Part shown: positions 36,395-46,176 of the stretch, piece after piece
Position numbering within the stretch: the first letter of the stretch is position 1
Layout: the number at the start of each line of letters is the position of its first letter
Assembly: GCF_000376865.1 (NCBI RefSeq)
Contig: NZ_AQXQ01000004.1
Location: 39,372 to 103,371 of the forward strand
DNA: 64,000 bases
Direction of reading: 5' to 3'
From: Thioalkalivibrio sp. ALJ7
GTDB lineage: Bacteria; Pseudomonadota; Gammaproteobacteria; Ectothiorhodospirales; Ectothiorhodospiraceae
Translations under genes and position numbers: made by a program
Notes under the pieces: model-generated
Database searches by the model: none
Told to the model about the DNA's origin: nothing
What the model saw: the letters and a program-made list of their open reading frames with translations, nothing else

Positions 36395-38434
36395 ATGACC
36401 GACACCCCGCGCAAGATCCTCGTCACCAGCGCCCTGCCCTACGCCAACGGCCCGATCCACCTGGGCCACCTGGTCGAATACATCCAGACGGACATCTGGG
36501 TACGCTTCCAGCGTTCGCGCGGGCACGAGGTGATCTACGTCTGCGCGGACGACGCCCACGGCACCCCGATCATGCTGAAGGCTCGGGCCGAGGGCATCGA
36601 GCCGGAGGAATTGATCGCCCGGGTGCGCGAGGAACACGAGGCCGACTTCGGCGAGTTCCTGATTGGTTTCGACCATTACCACTCGACCCATTCGGACGAG
36701 AACCGCGCCCTGGCCAGCGAGATCTACACCGCCCTGCGCGACGCCGGCCATATCGAGACCCGCACCATCGACCAGGCCTATGACCCCGAGGCCGGGATGT
36801 TCCTGCCGGATCGTTTCATCAAGGGCACCTGCCCCAAGTGCGGCGCCGAAGAGCAGTACGGCGACTCCTGCGAGGCCTGCGGCGCGACCTACAGCCCGAT
36901 GGACCTGAAAGACGCGGTCTCGGCCATCAGCGGCGCGCGCCCGGAGTCACGAGCCTCGGAACACTACTTCTTCAAGCTGGGCGACTTCGAGGCCTTCCTG
37001 CGCGACTGGACCCGCTCCGGGCGCCTGCAGGACGCGATCCGCAACAAGCTGGACGAGTGGTTCGATACCGGCCTGAGCGACTGGGACATCTCTCGCGACA
37101 AGCCCTACTTCGGTTTCGAGATCCCCGACGCGCCCGGCAAGTACTTCTACGTCTGGCTGGACGCCCCTATTGGCTACATGGCGAGCTTCCGCGCCCTGGC
37201 CGACCAGCGCGGGCTGGACTTCAACGCCTGGTGGGGCGCGGACTCCGACGCCGAGCTGTACCACTTCATCGGCAAAGACATCGCCTACTTCCACACCCTG
37301 TTCTGGCCGGCCATGCTGCACGGTGCGGGCTTTCGCACCCCGTCGGCGGTGTTCTGCCACGGCTTCTTGACCGTCAACGGCCAGAAGATGTCCAAGTCGC
37401 GCGGCACCTTCATCCGCGCCCGCGACTACCTGGACCACCTGAACCCGGAGTCCTTGCGTTACTACCTGGCCGCCAAGCTGGGCGACGGCGTGGACGACCT
37501 CGACCTCAACCTGGACGATTTCACCCAGCGCGTGAACTCGGATCTGGTGGGCAAGGTGGTCAACATCGCTAGCCGCTGCGCCGGCTTCATCAACAAGCGC
37601 TTCGACGGCCAACTGGCCGCCGAACTGCCACGCCTGGACCTGCACGAGGCGTTCGTAGCCGAGGGCGAGACTATCGCCCAGGCCTTCGAGCAGCGCGAGT
37701 TCGCCCAGGCGATGCGCCGCATCATGGCCCTGGCCGATCAGGCCAACCAGTACATCGACGAAGCCCAGCCCTGGGTACTGGCCAAGCAGGAGGGCCGCGA
37801 GGCCGAGGTCCAGGCCATCAACACACAGGGCCTGGACCTGTTCCGTATCCTGATGGTCTACCTCGCCCCGGTGCTGCCGAAGCTGGCCGCCGACGCCGCC
37901 GCGTTCCTGAACCTGGATGACATGCACTGGGCCAGTCGCCAGCCACTGGTCGGCCGTTCCATCCAGAAGTTCAAGCCGTTGATGACCCGCATCGAGCCGG
38001 AAACCATCGAAAAGCTGCTGGAGGCCTCGAAGGCCACCCTGGCCGCGACCGAGGCCCCCGCCACTCCCGCTCCCGCCGCGCCGGAGACCCACGTGGACCC
38101 GATCGCCGAGACCATCGACTTCGACACCTTCGCCCAAGTGGATCTGCGTATCGCGCGTATCGCCAATGCCGAGCGCGTGGAAGGCGCCGACAAGCTGCTG
38201 AAACTGACGCTGGATATCGGCTCCGGGACCCGCCAGGTGTTCGCCGGCATCAAGTCGGCCTACGCGCCGGACGATCTGATCGGTCGCCACACCGTGATGG
38301 TCGCCAACCTTGCGCCGCGCAAGATGCGTTTCGGCGTCTCCGAGGGCATGGTGCTGGCCGCCGGCCCGGGCGGCTCGGAGCTCTACATCCTGAACCCGGA
38401 CGAGGGCGCCCGCCCCGGCATGCGCGTCAAGTAG
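36395..38434 (+). CDS. metG: Methionyl-tRNA synthetase
   Basis: 679 residues. Class I synthetase charging tRNA-Met. HIGH-type motif [10 protein letters not shown] near residue 24, zinc knuckle [26 protein letters not shown], and a C-terminal tRNA-binding (Trbp111-like) domain beginning near [14 protein letters not shown]. This is the long form with one knuckle of four Cys. The frame is open further upstream, but that would run through the DnaA boxes; [19 protein letters not shown] is the canonical beginning. Confidence 0.97.
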   Translation: MTDTPRKILVTSALPYANGPIHLGHLVEYIQTDIWVRFQRSRGHEVIYVCADDAHGTPIMLKARAEGIEPEELIARVREEHEADFGEFLIGFDHYHSTHSDENRALASEIYTALRDAGHIETRTIDQAYDPEAGMFLPDRFIKGTCPKCGAEEQYGDSCEACGATYSPMDLKDAVSAISGARPESRASEHYFFKLGDFEAFLRDWTRSGRLQDAIRNKLDEWFDTGLSDWDISRDKPYFGFEIPDAPGKYFYVWLDAPIGYMASFRALADQRGLDFNAWWGADSDAELYHFIGKDIAYFHTLFWPAMLHGAGFRTPSAVFCHGFLTVNGQKMSKSRGTFIRARDYLDHLNPESLRYYLAAKLGDGVDDLDLNLDDFTQRVNSDLVGKVVNIASRCAGFINKRFDGQLAAELPRLDLHEAFVAEGETIAQAFEQREFAQAMRRIMALADQANQYIDEAQPWVLAKQEGREAEVQAINTQGLDLFRILMVYLAPVLPKLAADAAAFLNLDDMHWASRQPLVGRSIQKFKPLMTRIEPETIEKLLEASKATLAATEAPATPAPAAPETHVDPIAETIDFDTFAQVDLRIARIANAERVEGADKLLKLTLDIGSGTRQVFAGIKSAYAPDDLIGRHTVMVANLAPRKMRFGVSEGMVLAAGPGGSELYILNPDEGARPGMRVK

Positions 38435-38535
38435 TGCCCGGCGCATCCCGCGAGATTGGGTCACTGACCACCGCGGGCATGGATTTGCACTCACGGCTCG
38501 CGTAAGCTGCCGCTCTTTTCTCGACCCCCGGACGC

Positions 38536-39156
38536 ATGGAACAAAGCCCAGAATTCAAAGCGCAGGTCCGCCTGCTGGCCGAAGCCGGACGCGAACTCGC
38601 GGACCGTGGCTGGCTCCCCGCGCGCACCGGGCACTTCTCCGCGCGCCTTGATGATCAGCACATCGTGATTACCGCACCCGGTCGCAGCAAGGACCTGCTG
38701 GATGCGCACGACTTCATGGTCGTCGACCTGGAAGGGCACCTGATCGCCGGCAGCGGCGAGCCCAGCCCCGAGACCTTCCTGCACATCATTATGTATCGCC
38801 GCGACCCCAAGCTCGGGGCCGTGCTGCATACCCACAGCATTCATGGCACAGTGCTGTCGCGTCAGGTCAGTGGAACGCTGATGCTGCGCGACTACGAGGC
38901 CCTGCGCGAGCTGCCCGGCTGCAAGCACCCGACCCAGGGCATCCGGGTCCCCGTATTTGCCAACCACCCGGAGATGCGCCAGTTGGCCGCCCAGGTGGAT
39001 GCCGCGATGGACCGCGACCCGGCGCTCGCCGGCTACCTGATCAGCGGGCACGGCCTCTACACCTGGGGCCAGACGGTGGAGTTGGCCATGCAGCGCACCG
39101 AGGCCTTCGAGTTCATGTTCGAATGCGAGACGCTGGCGCGCCAGCTACCCCAATGA
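38536..39156 (+). CDS. mtnB: Methylthioribulose-1-phosphate dehydratase
   Basis: 206-residue class II aldolase-fold enzyme of the methionine salvage pathway. Metal-binding HTHSIHG near residue 98 and ISGHGLYTWG with the third His near 170, plus SPETFLH with the catalytic-type Glu, are present. It opens LLAEAGRELADRGWLPARTGHFSARL, typical of MtnB. The stop overlaps the next gene by ATGA. The partner mtnD (acireductone dioxygenase) is not between them, and the mtnC-like partner has lost its active site, so the pathway here may be partial or rewired. Confidence 0.85.
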   Translation: MEQSPEFKAQVRLLAEAGRELADRGWLPARTGHFSARLDDQHIVITAPGRSKDLLDAHDFMVVDLEGHLIAGSGEPSPETFLHIIMYRRDPKLGAVLHTHSIHGTVLSRQVSGTLMLRDYEALRELPGCKHPTQGIRVPVFANHPEMRQLAAQVDAAMDRDPALAGYLISGHGLYTWGQTVELAMQRTEAFEFMFECETLARQLPQ

Positions 39157-39851
39157 CCGATACCACACCCCTGCCGACCCCTCAGGCCGTGATCCTGGCC
39201 TTCGAGGGCATCCTGGCCCCGTCCGGCGTACTGCGTGACACCCTGGAACCGCACGCGCTGGAGGCGTTACCGGACTTCCTCGACCGCCATGCCGAATCCA
39301 CGGCCGTCCAGCGCACGCTGTCGGACATCCTTGCCTACTCCGGACGTGAACTGGACGTGGACGGCATGCTGTCCCAGATCCGTGCCTGGATTCGGGGCGG
39401 GCAGGACATCACGCCCGTTCGTCAGCTACAGGGCCTGGTCTGGGCCGACGCGCTGGAGGCCGGCGCGCTGCAGCCCGACCTCTCCGACGCCACTGCCGAG
39501 GCGCTGGCACGACTGCATCAGTCCGGTGTCGCCCTGTACAGCTTCGGCGCGACCCCGGCACCGGTCCAGCGCGACTGGCTGCGGCATGGCCCGCACCCGG
39601 AGACCGAACAGCTCCTGAGCGGCTGGTTCGACACCCGCATCGGCGGGCGTCGTGACGCTGGCAGCTACCGCCGTCTGGCGGACGAGATTGGCCTCACGCC
39701 GGAAACGGTCCTGGTGCTGTCGACCCGCCGTGACGAGCTGGACGCGGCCCACCAGGCCTGGTTGCTGACGGGCCGGCCCACCCCCGACCCGGACGCCACG
39801 GACCACCACCCGCTGCGCAGCCTGGACTCGCTCGTCCCGAAAAACGGCTAG
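39153..39851 (+). CDS. MtnC-like protein lacking HAD catalytic residues
   Basis: 232 residues. Similar to enolase-phosphatase E1 by order of segments: ILAFEGIL, LEALPDFLDRHA, ALARLHQSGVALYSFGATPAP, LSGWFDTRIGGRRDAGSYRRLADEIGLTPE and VLVLSTRRDELDAA. The HAD nucleophile position (D in the normal TDIEGT) is Ala16. The motif III Lys position reads Arg (IGGR), and the motif IV Asp in FLSD reads Thr (VLST). With these losses it should not be a phosphatase. It overlaps mtnB by ATGA. The stop TAG lies in the CTAG that flanks the MITE. Confidence 0.75.
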   Translation: MTDTTPLPTPQAVILAFEGILAPSGVLRDTLEPHALEALPDFLDRHAESTAVQRTLSDILAYSGRELDVDGMLSQIRAWIRGGQDITPVRQLQGLVWADALEAGALQPDLSDATAEALARLHQSGVALYSFGATPAPVQRDWLRHGPHPETEQLLSGWFDTRIGGRRDAGSYRRLADEIGLTPETVLVLSTRRDELDAAHQAWLLTGRPTPDPDATDHHPLRSLDSLVPKNG

Positions 39852-40150
39852 GGAGACGCTGATTTAATTGCACGTCCGCGTTGGCGCCCCCTGTTTTCCG
39901 AGACAAGGCGCGTCGTGCAGCGGGTAGTGGTTCTACCCGCAAGCGGCGCAACGCAGGATCGGGGAACAGGGGGCACCAACCCCACAAGCCATGGAAAGCA
40001 GGGGCTCGGCCGCCCGTTGTTATCAAAAACGGGCGTGGGAACGGCGTTGCGGCTCCCTTGTGCAGAATGACTGCACGGCAGTCACCGCGCCTTGTTCGCA
40101 CGCAAAAGCGACTCGAGCGCGGACGTGCAATTAAATCAGCGTCTCCCTAG
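39848..40150. mobile_element. MITE-like element, copy 2, inverted
   Basis: Same element as 30690-31007 in the opposite orientation, 295-base core (39852-40146), flanked by CTAG on both sides. Ends are GGAGACGCTGATTTAATTGC and its complement. It was inserted exactly at the end of the mtnC-like gene, so CTAG supplies its stop codon, and it separates that gene from rsxA. Confidence 0.85.
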
Positions 40151-40269
40151 GAGACGGCGGGATCATCGGGATCCCCGCGCATCCCGAAGGGTTGAGTCGG
40201 TGGTGGCGGTCCCCGATACTGTGTTGTTGACCTGACGCCTCGGAATTAACCCGAACCCGCGGAACGAAC

Positions 40270-40848
40270 TTGGAATACGTCCTGATCCTCATCAGTACGA
40301 TCCTCGTGAACAACTTCGTACTGGTGAAGTTTCTGGGCCTGTGCCCGTTCATGGGGGTCTCGCGCAAGGTCGAGACGGCCACCGGCATGGGCCTGGCCAC
40401 GACCTTCGTACTGACGTTGTCCGCCGTCAGCTCCTACGTGATCAACGAATACCTGCTGATCCCGCTCGGGCTCGAGTACCTGCGCACCATCGCCTTCATC
40501 CTGGTGATCGCCGCTGTGGTGCAGTTCACCGAGCTCGTCGTGCGCAAGACCTCGCCGCTTCTGTACAACGTGCTGGGCATCTTCCTCCCGCTGATCACCA
40601 CCAACTGTGCAGTGCTGGGCGTGGCGCTGCTGAACGTCCAGGAAGCGCACAATTTCGTCGAATCCGCGCTCTACGGCTTCGGCGCGGCGGTCGGCTTCTC
40701 GTTGGTCCTGATCCTGTTCTCCGCGATCCGCGAACGCATCGCGGTAGCCGATGTGCCGGTGATGTTCCGCGGCAGTGCCATCGCCATGATCACCGCCGGG
40801 CTGATGTCGCTGGGCTTTATGGGCTTCTCCGGGCTGGTGCGGCTGTGA
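40270..40848 (+). CDS. rsxA: Rnf electron transport complex subunit A
   Basis: 192 residues, about six membrane helices. First subunit of the RnfABCDGE complex, which couples ferredoxin and NADH electron transfer to an ion gradient. [19 protein letters not shown] and ITTNCAVLG are the conserved Cys-containing segments thought to hold an iron site. Start TTG with GGAACG upstream; no better start is seen in the same frame. It overlaps rsxB by GTGA. Confidence 0.95.
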   Translation: MEYVLILISTILVNNFVLVKFLGLCPFMGVSRKVETATGMGLATTFVLTLSAVSSYVINEYLLIPLGLEYLRTIAFILVIAAVVQFTELVVRKTSPLLYNVLGIFLPLITTNCAVLGVALLNVQEAHNFVESALYGFGAAVGFSLVLILFSAIRERIAVADVPVMFRGSAIAMITAGLMSLGFMGFSGLVRL

Positions 40849-41429
40849 GCGTGCTCTACGCCATCCTCGCGATCGGCGGCCTGGCGGCCCTGTTCGGGGT
40901 CATCCTGGGCTTTGCCGCCCAGCGCTTCCGAGTCGAATCCGATCCCGTCGTGGACCAAATCGACGCCCTGCTCCCGCAGACCCAGTGCGGCCAGTGTTCC
41001 TACCCGGGCTGCCGCCCGTATGCCGAGGCCATCGCCGCCGGTGAGGCGGACATCAACCGCTGCCCACCTGGCGGCCAGGCCACCGTCCAGGCCCTGGCCG
41101 ACCTGCTCGACCGCGAACCGACACCGCTTGAAGAGGAAGAGCAGGAGAAAGCCGTCGCGGTCATCGACGAGAACATCTGTATCGGCTGCACCCTGTGCAT
41201 CCAGGCCTGCCCGGTCGATGCCATCCTCGGCGCCGCCAAGCAGATGCACACCGTCATCGAGGAAGAGTGCACCGGCTGCGAGCTGTGCATCGAACCCTGC
41301 CCGGTGGACTGCATCACCATGGTCCCGGTCCACACCGACATCACCGAATGGCGCTGGTCGGAACCGGAACCCTCGCCGATCGAGCGGCCCATACATACGA
41401 TCGTGGACGGTTCGCGGCAGTCTGGCTAA
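40845..41429 (+). CDS. rsxB: Rnf complex ferredoxin-like subunit B
   Basis: 194 residues. One N-terminal membrane helix, then a Cys motif ([12 protein letters not shown]...RCPPGG) for a [4Fe-4S] cluster of the Fe-S domain, then two CxxCxxCxxxCP motifs ([24 protein letters not shown]) near residues 115 and 145 binding two further clusters. It passes electrons between ferredoxin and the membrane part. GTG 40845 start overlaps the rsxA stop. Confidence 0.95.
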   Translation: MSVLYAILAIGGLAALFGVILGFAAQRFRVESDPVVDQIDALLPQTQCGQCSYPGCRPYAEAIAAGEADINRCPPGGQATVQALADLLDREPTPLEEEEQEKAVAVIDENICIGCTLCIQACPVDAILGAAKQMHTVIEEECTGCELCIEPCPVDCITMVPVHTDITEWRWSEPEPSPIERPIHTIVDGSRQSG

Positions 41430-41461
41430 GCCGGATCGCCGCAAACCGTTAGAATGTCCTT

Positions 41462-43108
41462 ATGCAGCTGCATCGTTTCCACGGGGGCCTGAAACTGGCC
41501 GACGCAACCGACACCAGCACCCGCGATCCGGTGCTGGTGATGGGCGTGCCGTCACGCCTGGTGGTCCCCATGGGCCAGCATATCGGCGAGGCGGCCGAAC
41601 CCTGTGTAGTCGTCGGGGACCACGTCTCCAAGGGCCAGCGCATCGGGCAGTCCAAGGGCTACATCGCGGCCCACGTGCACGCCCCCACTTCGGGCGAGGT
41701 GGTGGAGATCACCGACCACGCGGTGCCCCACCCATCGGGCCTCAGCGCGCCCTGTGTGATCCTGCATAGCGATGGCCACGACGACTGGGGCGATAGCCGC
41801 ATGGAGCCCTGGCTCGACTGGGACACCCGCGACCCCCGCCGCCTGCGCCAGCGCATACGCGATGCCGGGATCGTCGGGCTGGGAGGCGCCGCCTTCCCCA
41901 CTGCGGTCAAGATGAACCCGCGCGCCGGCCAGCGCATCCACACGCTGATCGTGAACGGCGCCGAGTGCGAGCCCTACATCAGCGCCGACGATATGCTGCT
42001 GCGCACCGCCCCCGATGCGGTCTTCGAAGGCATCCGCATCGTTGCGCATCTGCTGAATGTGGAACGCGTACTGTTCGCGGTAGAAGACAACATGCCCGAG
42101 GCCATGCGGGCACTGACCGAAACCCTGCCGGACGAGCTGCGCTCCCTCATCCGGCTGGTGTCGGTCCCGTCGATCTACCCGACCGGGGGCGAACGCCAGC
42201 TGATCAAGGTCCTCACCGGCCAGGAGGTCCCCAGCGGCGGCCTGCCCGCGGACATCGGGATGGTCTGCAATAACCCGGGCACCTTCAAGGCCGTCTGCGA
42301 TGCGGTCATCCAGGGGCGTCCGCTGCTTTCACGCATCGTGACTGTCACCGGTCCGGGGGTACAGCATCCGCGTAATGTCGAGGCCCTGCTGGGTACACCC
42401 TTCGCCGATGTCATCGAAGCCGCTGGCGGCTATGCCGAAGGCGTCGACCGCCTGATAATGGGCGGCCCGATGATGGGCTTCGCCGTCCACGACGACGCCA
42501 TCCCCGTCATCAAGGGCACCAACTGCCTGTTGGCCACCCGCCCCCAGGACACGCCCCCACCCGGCCCGTTGATGCCCTGCATCCGCTGCGGTGAATGCGC
42601 GGCGGCCTGCCCGGCCCAACTGCTGCCACAGCAACTGTACTGGCAGGCCAAGGCCAAGGACTTCGACGCAATTCAGGACTACGGTCTGTTCGACTGCATC
42701 GAATGCGGCTGCTGCGCGCATGTCTGCCCCAGCAACATCCCACTGGTGCAGTACTACCGCTACGCCAAGAACGAGATCTGGGCGCGCGAGAAAGAGCGGC
42801 AGAAATCCGATCTTGCGCGTGAACGCTACGAGTTCCGTCAGGAACGCATCGAGCGCGAGGAGAAGGAAAAGGCCGAGCGCATGGCCAAGAAGCGGGCCGC
42901 GGTCAAGAAAAAGGAAGGGGGGGAAGGCGGCGACGACGAGAAACAGGCGGCGATCCAGGCCGCACTGGAACGCGCCCGCGCGAAGAAGGCAGCACGAGCC
43001 GCCGAGAAGAAGGGCGAGCCGGGGTCCGAAGGGGCCTCTGGTGAACGGCCGGACGAGACATCTAACACCACCTCCGACACCTCACCCACGGACGGGGACA
43101 GCCGCTGA
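41462..43108 (+). CDS. rsxC: Rnf complex NADH-binding subunit C
   Basis: 548 residues. The N-terminal part contains a complex-I 51 kDa-like NADH/FMN-binding region (IVGLGGAAFPTAVKMNP, LIVNGAECEPYIS) and two Cys clusters (PCIRCGECAAACP, FDCIECGCCAHVCPSN). A Lys/Glu/Ala-rich, coiled-coil-like tail occupies the last 110 residues, normal for gammaproteobacterial RsxC. The stop and the rsxD start overlap at TGATG. Confidence 0.96.
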   Translation: MQLHRFHGGLKLADATDTSTRDPVLVMGVPSRLVVPMGQHIGEAAEPCVVVGDHVSKGQRIGQSKGYIAAHVHAPTSGEVVEITDHAVPHPSGLSAPCVILHSDGHDDWGDSRMEPWLDWDTRDPRRLRQRIRDAGIVGLGGAAFPTAVKMNPRAGQRIHTLIVNGAECEPYISADDMLLRTAPDAVFEGIRIVAHLLNVERVLFAVEDNMPEAMRALTETLPDELRSLIRLVSVPSIYPTGGERQLIKVLTGQEVPSGGLPADIGMVCNNPGTFKAVCDAVIQGRPLLSRIVTVTGPGVQHPRNVEALLGTPFADVIEAAGGYAEGVDRLIMGGPMMGFAVHDDAIPVIKGTNCLLATRPQDTPPPGPLMPCIRCGECAAACPAQLLPQQLYWQAKAKDFDAIQDYGLFDCIECGCCAHVCPSNIPLVQYYRYAKNEIWAREKERQKSDLARERYEFRQERIEREEKEKAERMAKKRAAVKKKEGGEGGDDEKQAAIQAALERARAKKAARAAEKKGEPGSEGASGERPDETSNTTSDTSPTDGDSR

Positions 43109-44169
43109 TGCGCTTTCGCACGGAATCCTCCCCGCACATGATCCCGGCCCACTCGGTGGGCGGCGTGATGCAACAGGTACTGATGGCCCTGGTGCCCGGC
43201 ACTCTGGCCATGGTCTGGTTCTTCGGCTGGGGCGTACTGGTCAACGTGGCCCTGGCGGTACTGTTCGCCGTGGCCTTCGAAGCCGCCATCGTGGCCGCCC
43301 GCAAGCGCCCGGTGATGGCCACCCTGGGCGACAACTCGGCCATTGTGACTGGCTGGCTGTTCGCCCTCGCGATACCCCCGCTCACGCCCGTCTGGGTCAC
43401 CCTGATCGGCATCGCCTTTGCGATCATCGTGGCCAAGCACCTGTACGGCGGGCTGGGTTACAACCCCTTCAACCCGGCGATGGTTGGTTACGTGGTGGTA
43501 CTGGTCTCGTTCCCGCGCGAGATGGCCCTATGGCCCGCCCCCGAAGCCCTATCGGATCTGTCGCTCGGTCTCGGCCAGACGCTGCAGACCGTCCTCACCG
43601 GCAGCCTCCCCGCCGCCCTGGAATGGGACACCCTCTCGCGGGCGACACCCCTCGATGCGATGCGTGAAGGGCTAGGCTCGGGGCGCACCGTCGGCGAGGT
43701 CACCGCCAGCCCGCTGTTCGGCAGCTTCAGCGAAACCCAGTGGGAATGGATCGGCAACTTCTTCCTGCTGGGCGGGCTGTACCTGCTGTTCCGGCGGATT
43801 ATTCACTGGCATATCCCGGTGGCCGTGATCCTGGGTGTGGCCATCCCCGCCGGCTTCTTCTGGATGCTGGACCCGGACTCCTTCGCCTCGCCCGCTTTCC
43901 ACGTGTTCTCCGGCGCGGTCATCATCGGAGCCTTCTTCATCGCCACCGACCCGGTCTCCGCCTCCACCACGCCGCTGGGACGCATCCTGTATGGCGCCGG
44001 CATCGGCCTGTTGATCTTCGTTATTCGCACCTGGGGCGGCTACCCGGACGCAGTGGCCTTCGCCGTGCTGCTGATGAACATGGTGGCGCCGACCCTGGAC
44101 CACCTGACGCGCCCGCGCATCTTCGGCCGTTCGCGCCGGGGGCCGCCTCCGGGGGACGGGCATGCGTAA
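43108..44169 (+). CDS. rsxD: Rnf complex membrane subunit D
   Basis: 353 residues with about nine membrane helices. The covalent FMN site is in SRATPLDAMREG, with the flavin Thr near residue 180. Family motifs KHLYGGLGYNPFNPAMVGY and ATDPVSASTTPLGR are present. It overlaps rsxG by eight bases. Confidence 0.95.
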   Translation: MRFRTESSPHMIPAHSVGGVMQQVLMALVPGTLAMVWFFGWGVLVNVALAVLFAVAFEAAIVAARKRPVMATLGDNSAIVTGWLFALAIPPLTPVWVTLIGIAFAIIVAKHLYGGLGYNPFNPAMVGYVVVLVSFPREMALWPAPEALSDLSLGLGQTLQTVLTGSLPAALEWDTLSRATPLDAMREGLGSGRTVGEVTASPLFGSFSETQWEWIGNFFLLGGLYLLFRRIIHWHIPVAVILGVAIPAGFFWMLDPDSFASPAFHVFSGAVIIGAFFIATDPVSASTTPLGRILYGAGIGLLIFVIRTWGGYPDAVAFAVLLMNMVAPTLDHLTRPRIFGRSRRGPPPGDGHA

Positions 44170-44857
44170 CCTGAAGGCCCGTGACATTGCACTGGCGACC
44201 GTGCTGCTCGCCGGCTTCGCCGCCGCGGGCGCCGGGATTGTCGCGCTGGTACAGGACTCGACCCAGGCGCGCATCGAGGAAAACCGCATGGAGGTCAACC
44301 GCAACCGCATCGCGGAACTGACCGGCGAACTCGACTATCGCAACGACCCGGTGCACGACACCACTACGCTCGGCCACGAGCTACTGGGGGGTAATAACCT
44401 TCCCGCCTGGTTCGCCCGCGACGTGGACGACGAGGTCGTCGGCATCGTGTTTTCCGCTGTAGCCCCGGATGGCTACAGCGGAGACATTCACCTGTTGATC
44501 GGTGTCGACCGCGACGGTGAGTTGCAGGGCGTGCGGGTGTCCGCACACCGCGAGACGCCTGGGCTGGGCGACGCCATCGAGGCCGAACGCTCCAATTGGA
44601 TCCGCGACTTCGACGGCCGCTCCCTGGGCAATCCCCCGGCGGATGACTGGACCGTCCGCAAGGATGGCGGTGTGTTCGACCAGTTCACCGGCGCCACCAT
44701 CACCCCACGTGCGGTGGTTCGCGCCGTGCGCCGCACGCTGGAATACTTCGACGAACACCGCGACGACCTGCTGGCTACCCGCCCGGAAGAAGGCACCTCG
44801 CCCACCGAGCCGGTCCCGCAGGCAGACGCCAACGCAGAGGACGAGGCCACTCGATGA
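44162..44857 (+). CDS. rsxG: Rnf complex flavoprotein subunit G
   Basis: 231 residues. One N-terminal membrane helix ([20 protein letters not shown]) and a periplasmic FMN-binding domain. The covalent FMN motif is [12 protein letters not shown] with Thr near residue 179. HRETPGLGD is typical. The C-terminal tail is Pro- and Glu-rich. ATGA overlap with rsxE. Confidence 0.95.
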   Translation: MRNLKARDIALATVLLAGFAAAGAGIVALVQDSTQARIEENRMEVNRNRIAELTGELDYRNDPVHDTTTLGHELLGGNNLPAWFARDVDDEVVGIVFSAVAPDGYSGDIHLLIGVDRDGELQGVRVSAHRETPGLGDAIEAERSNWIRDFDGRSLGNPPADDWTVRKDGGVFDQFTGATITPRAVVRAVRRTLEYFDEHRDDLLATRPEEGTSPTEPVPQADANAEDEATR

Positions 44858-45549
44858 ACCCGACCCTCACCGAGATCATTCGCGACGGACTTTGGCACAA
44901 CAACCCGGGGCTGGTGCAGCTGCTGGGCCTGTGCCCGCTGCTGGCCATCTCCGGCACCATGGTCAACGCGATCGGCCTGGGCATTGCCACGACCCTGACC
45001 CTGCTGCTGTCCAATGTGCTGGTCTCGCTGATCCGCAACCATGCCCGTCCGGAAATCCGCATCCCGGTGTACGTACTGATCATCGCCTCCATCGTCACCG
45101 CGATCGAGCTGGCGATGAACGCCTGGTTCCACGGGCTATTCCTGATCCTTGGGATCTTCATTCCGCTGATCGTGACCAACTGCGCCATCATCGGGCGTGC
45201 CGAGGCCTTCGCCTCACGCAACTCTGTGCCCCGCGCGGCACTGGACGGCCTGATGATGGGGCTTGGCTTCACCGGCGTTCTGATCGCGCTGGGGGCCCTG
45301 CGCGAGGTCCTCGGTCAGGGCACGCTGATGGACAATGCCCACCTGCTGTTCGGCGAATGGGGCCATGGCATGACCCTGCAGCTGTATCCGTCCGAACATG
45401 GCTTCCTGCTGGCCCTGCTACCCCCGGGCGCCTTCATGGCCATGGGCCTGCTGATCGCCGCCAAGAACTGGATCGACAGCCAGTTCGAAGCCGAACCCGC
45501 GCCCAGCGCCGAGGACACCGCAGCCGAGCCCGAGGCCGGCAATATCTGA
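44854..45549 (+). CDS. rsxE: Rnf complex membrane subunit E
   Basis: 231 residues, six membrane helices, paralogous to Rsx[20 protein letters not shown] and [19 protein letters not shown] carry the conserved Cys segments. Last subunit of the complex. The C-terminal tail ([20 protein letters not shown]) is acidic. The 123-base gap that follows is filled by the next small gene's leader. Confidence 0.95.
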   Translation: MNPTLTEIIRDGLWHNNPGLVQLLGLCPLLAISGTMVNAIGLGIATTLTLLLSNVLVSLIRNHARPEIRIPVYVLIIASIVTAIELAMNAWFHGLFLILGIFIPLIVTNCAIIGRAEAFASRNSVPRAALDGLMMGLGFTGVLIALGALREVLGQGTLMDNAHLLFGEWGHGMTLQLYPSEHGFLLALLPPGAFMAMGLLIAAKNWIDSQFEAEPAPSAEDTAAEPEAGNI

Positions 45550-45672
45550 TTCTCACACCCCGGTTCATTCCGGGCGGCCTTGATTCCTGGCCGTCAGCCG
45601 GTAAACTTCCGGCGCCACGAATCCGTTCTACCGGGGCAAGCCCCGGACACTCAAACATTCCAGGAGATAGGC

Positions 45673-46110
45673 ATGGCTGGACATTTCCCGTTTGCTGGCA
45701 AGCGCGGCACGCGCTACGGCCTCGCCCCGCGCGGCACCATCGCCGCCTTTTTCGAGAACCACGGGTTCAATGACGAGTTGCAGGAGAAGTACTACAAGTG
45801 GTGGTACGACTTCGCCAAGGACTTCGTCGAGAAGGATAGCGACCTGTCATTCACCATGAGCACCAAGTTCACGAGCTATCCGATGGGGACCCATGCCCAT
45901 CACGCGTTCCATCTGAACGACAAGTACTGGCCGAGCTGCCTGGACGAGCTGGGTTCGTTCATCCGCGACGTGATCTTCCCGAAGATGGACGAGAAGGCGA
46001 TGGAAGACCTGGAAAAGAAGCACGCCAAGCTGATCAAGGACCTGGAGAAGGAAGCCGAGTCCAATCCGCGCGATGCCGCGCCGGATGTCGGCCTCTTCCG
46101 CCACGTCTAA
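45673..46110 (+). CDS. Unknown small protein between rsxE and nth
   Basis: 145 residues from ATG with AGGAGA upstream. Compositionally soluble, with many aromatic and His residues (HFPFAGKRG, YYKWWYDF, MGTHAHHAFHLNDKYWPSC) and a charged helical C-terminus (KKHAKLIKDLEKEAES). I do not recognise the family, and there is no signal peptide or membrane helix. Being placed inside the normally contiguous rsxABCDGE-nth block, it is a candidate accessory protein of the Rnf complex; it could also be a lineage-specific insertion. A strong terminator follows it. Confidence 0.75.
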   Translation: MAGHFPFAGKRGTRYGLAPRGTIAAFFENHGFNDELQEKYYKWWYDFAKDFVEKDSDLSFTMSTKFTSYPMGTHAHHAFHLNDKYWPSCLDELGSFIRDVIFPKMDEKAMEDLEKKHAKLIKDLEKEAESNPRDAAPDVGLFRHV

Positions 46111-46132
46111 TCTTGGCCTGACGAAGACCGTT

Positions 46133-46160
46133 CCGGCCCCGCTCCTCGCGGGGCCGGTTT
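46133..46160 (+). terminator. Terminator after the 145-residue gene
   Basis: CCGGCCCCGC / GCGGGGCCGG stem with TCCTC loop followed by TTT. It separates the rsx transcript from nth. Confidence 0.85.
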
Positions 46161-46176
46161 GCGTTGGAACCACGGT

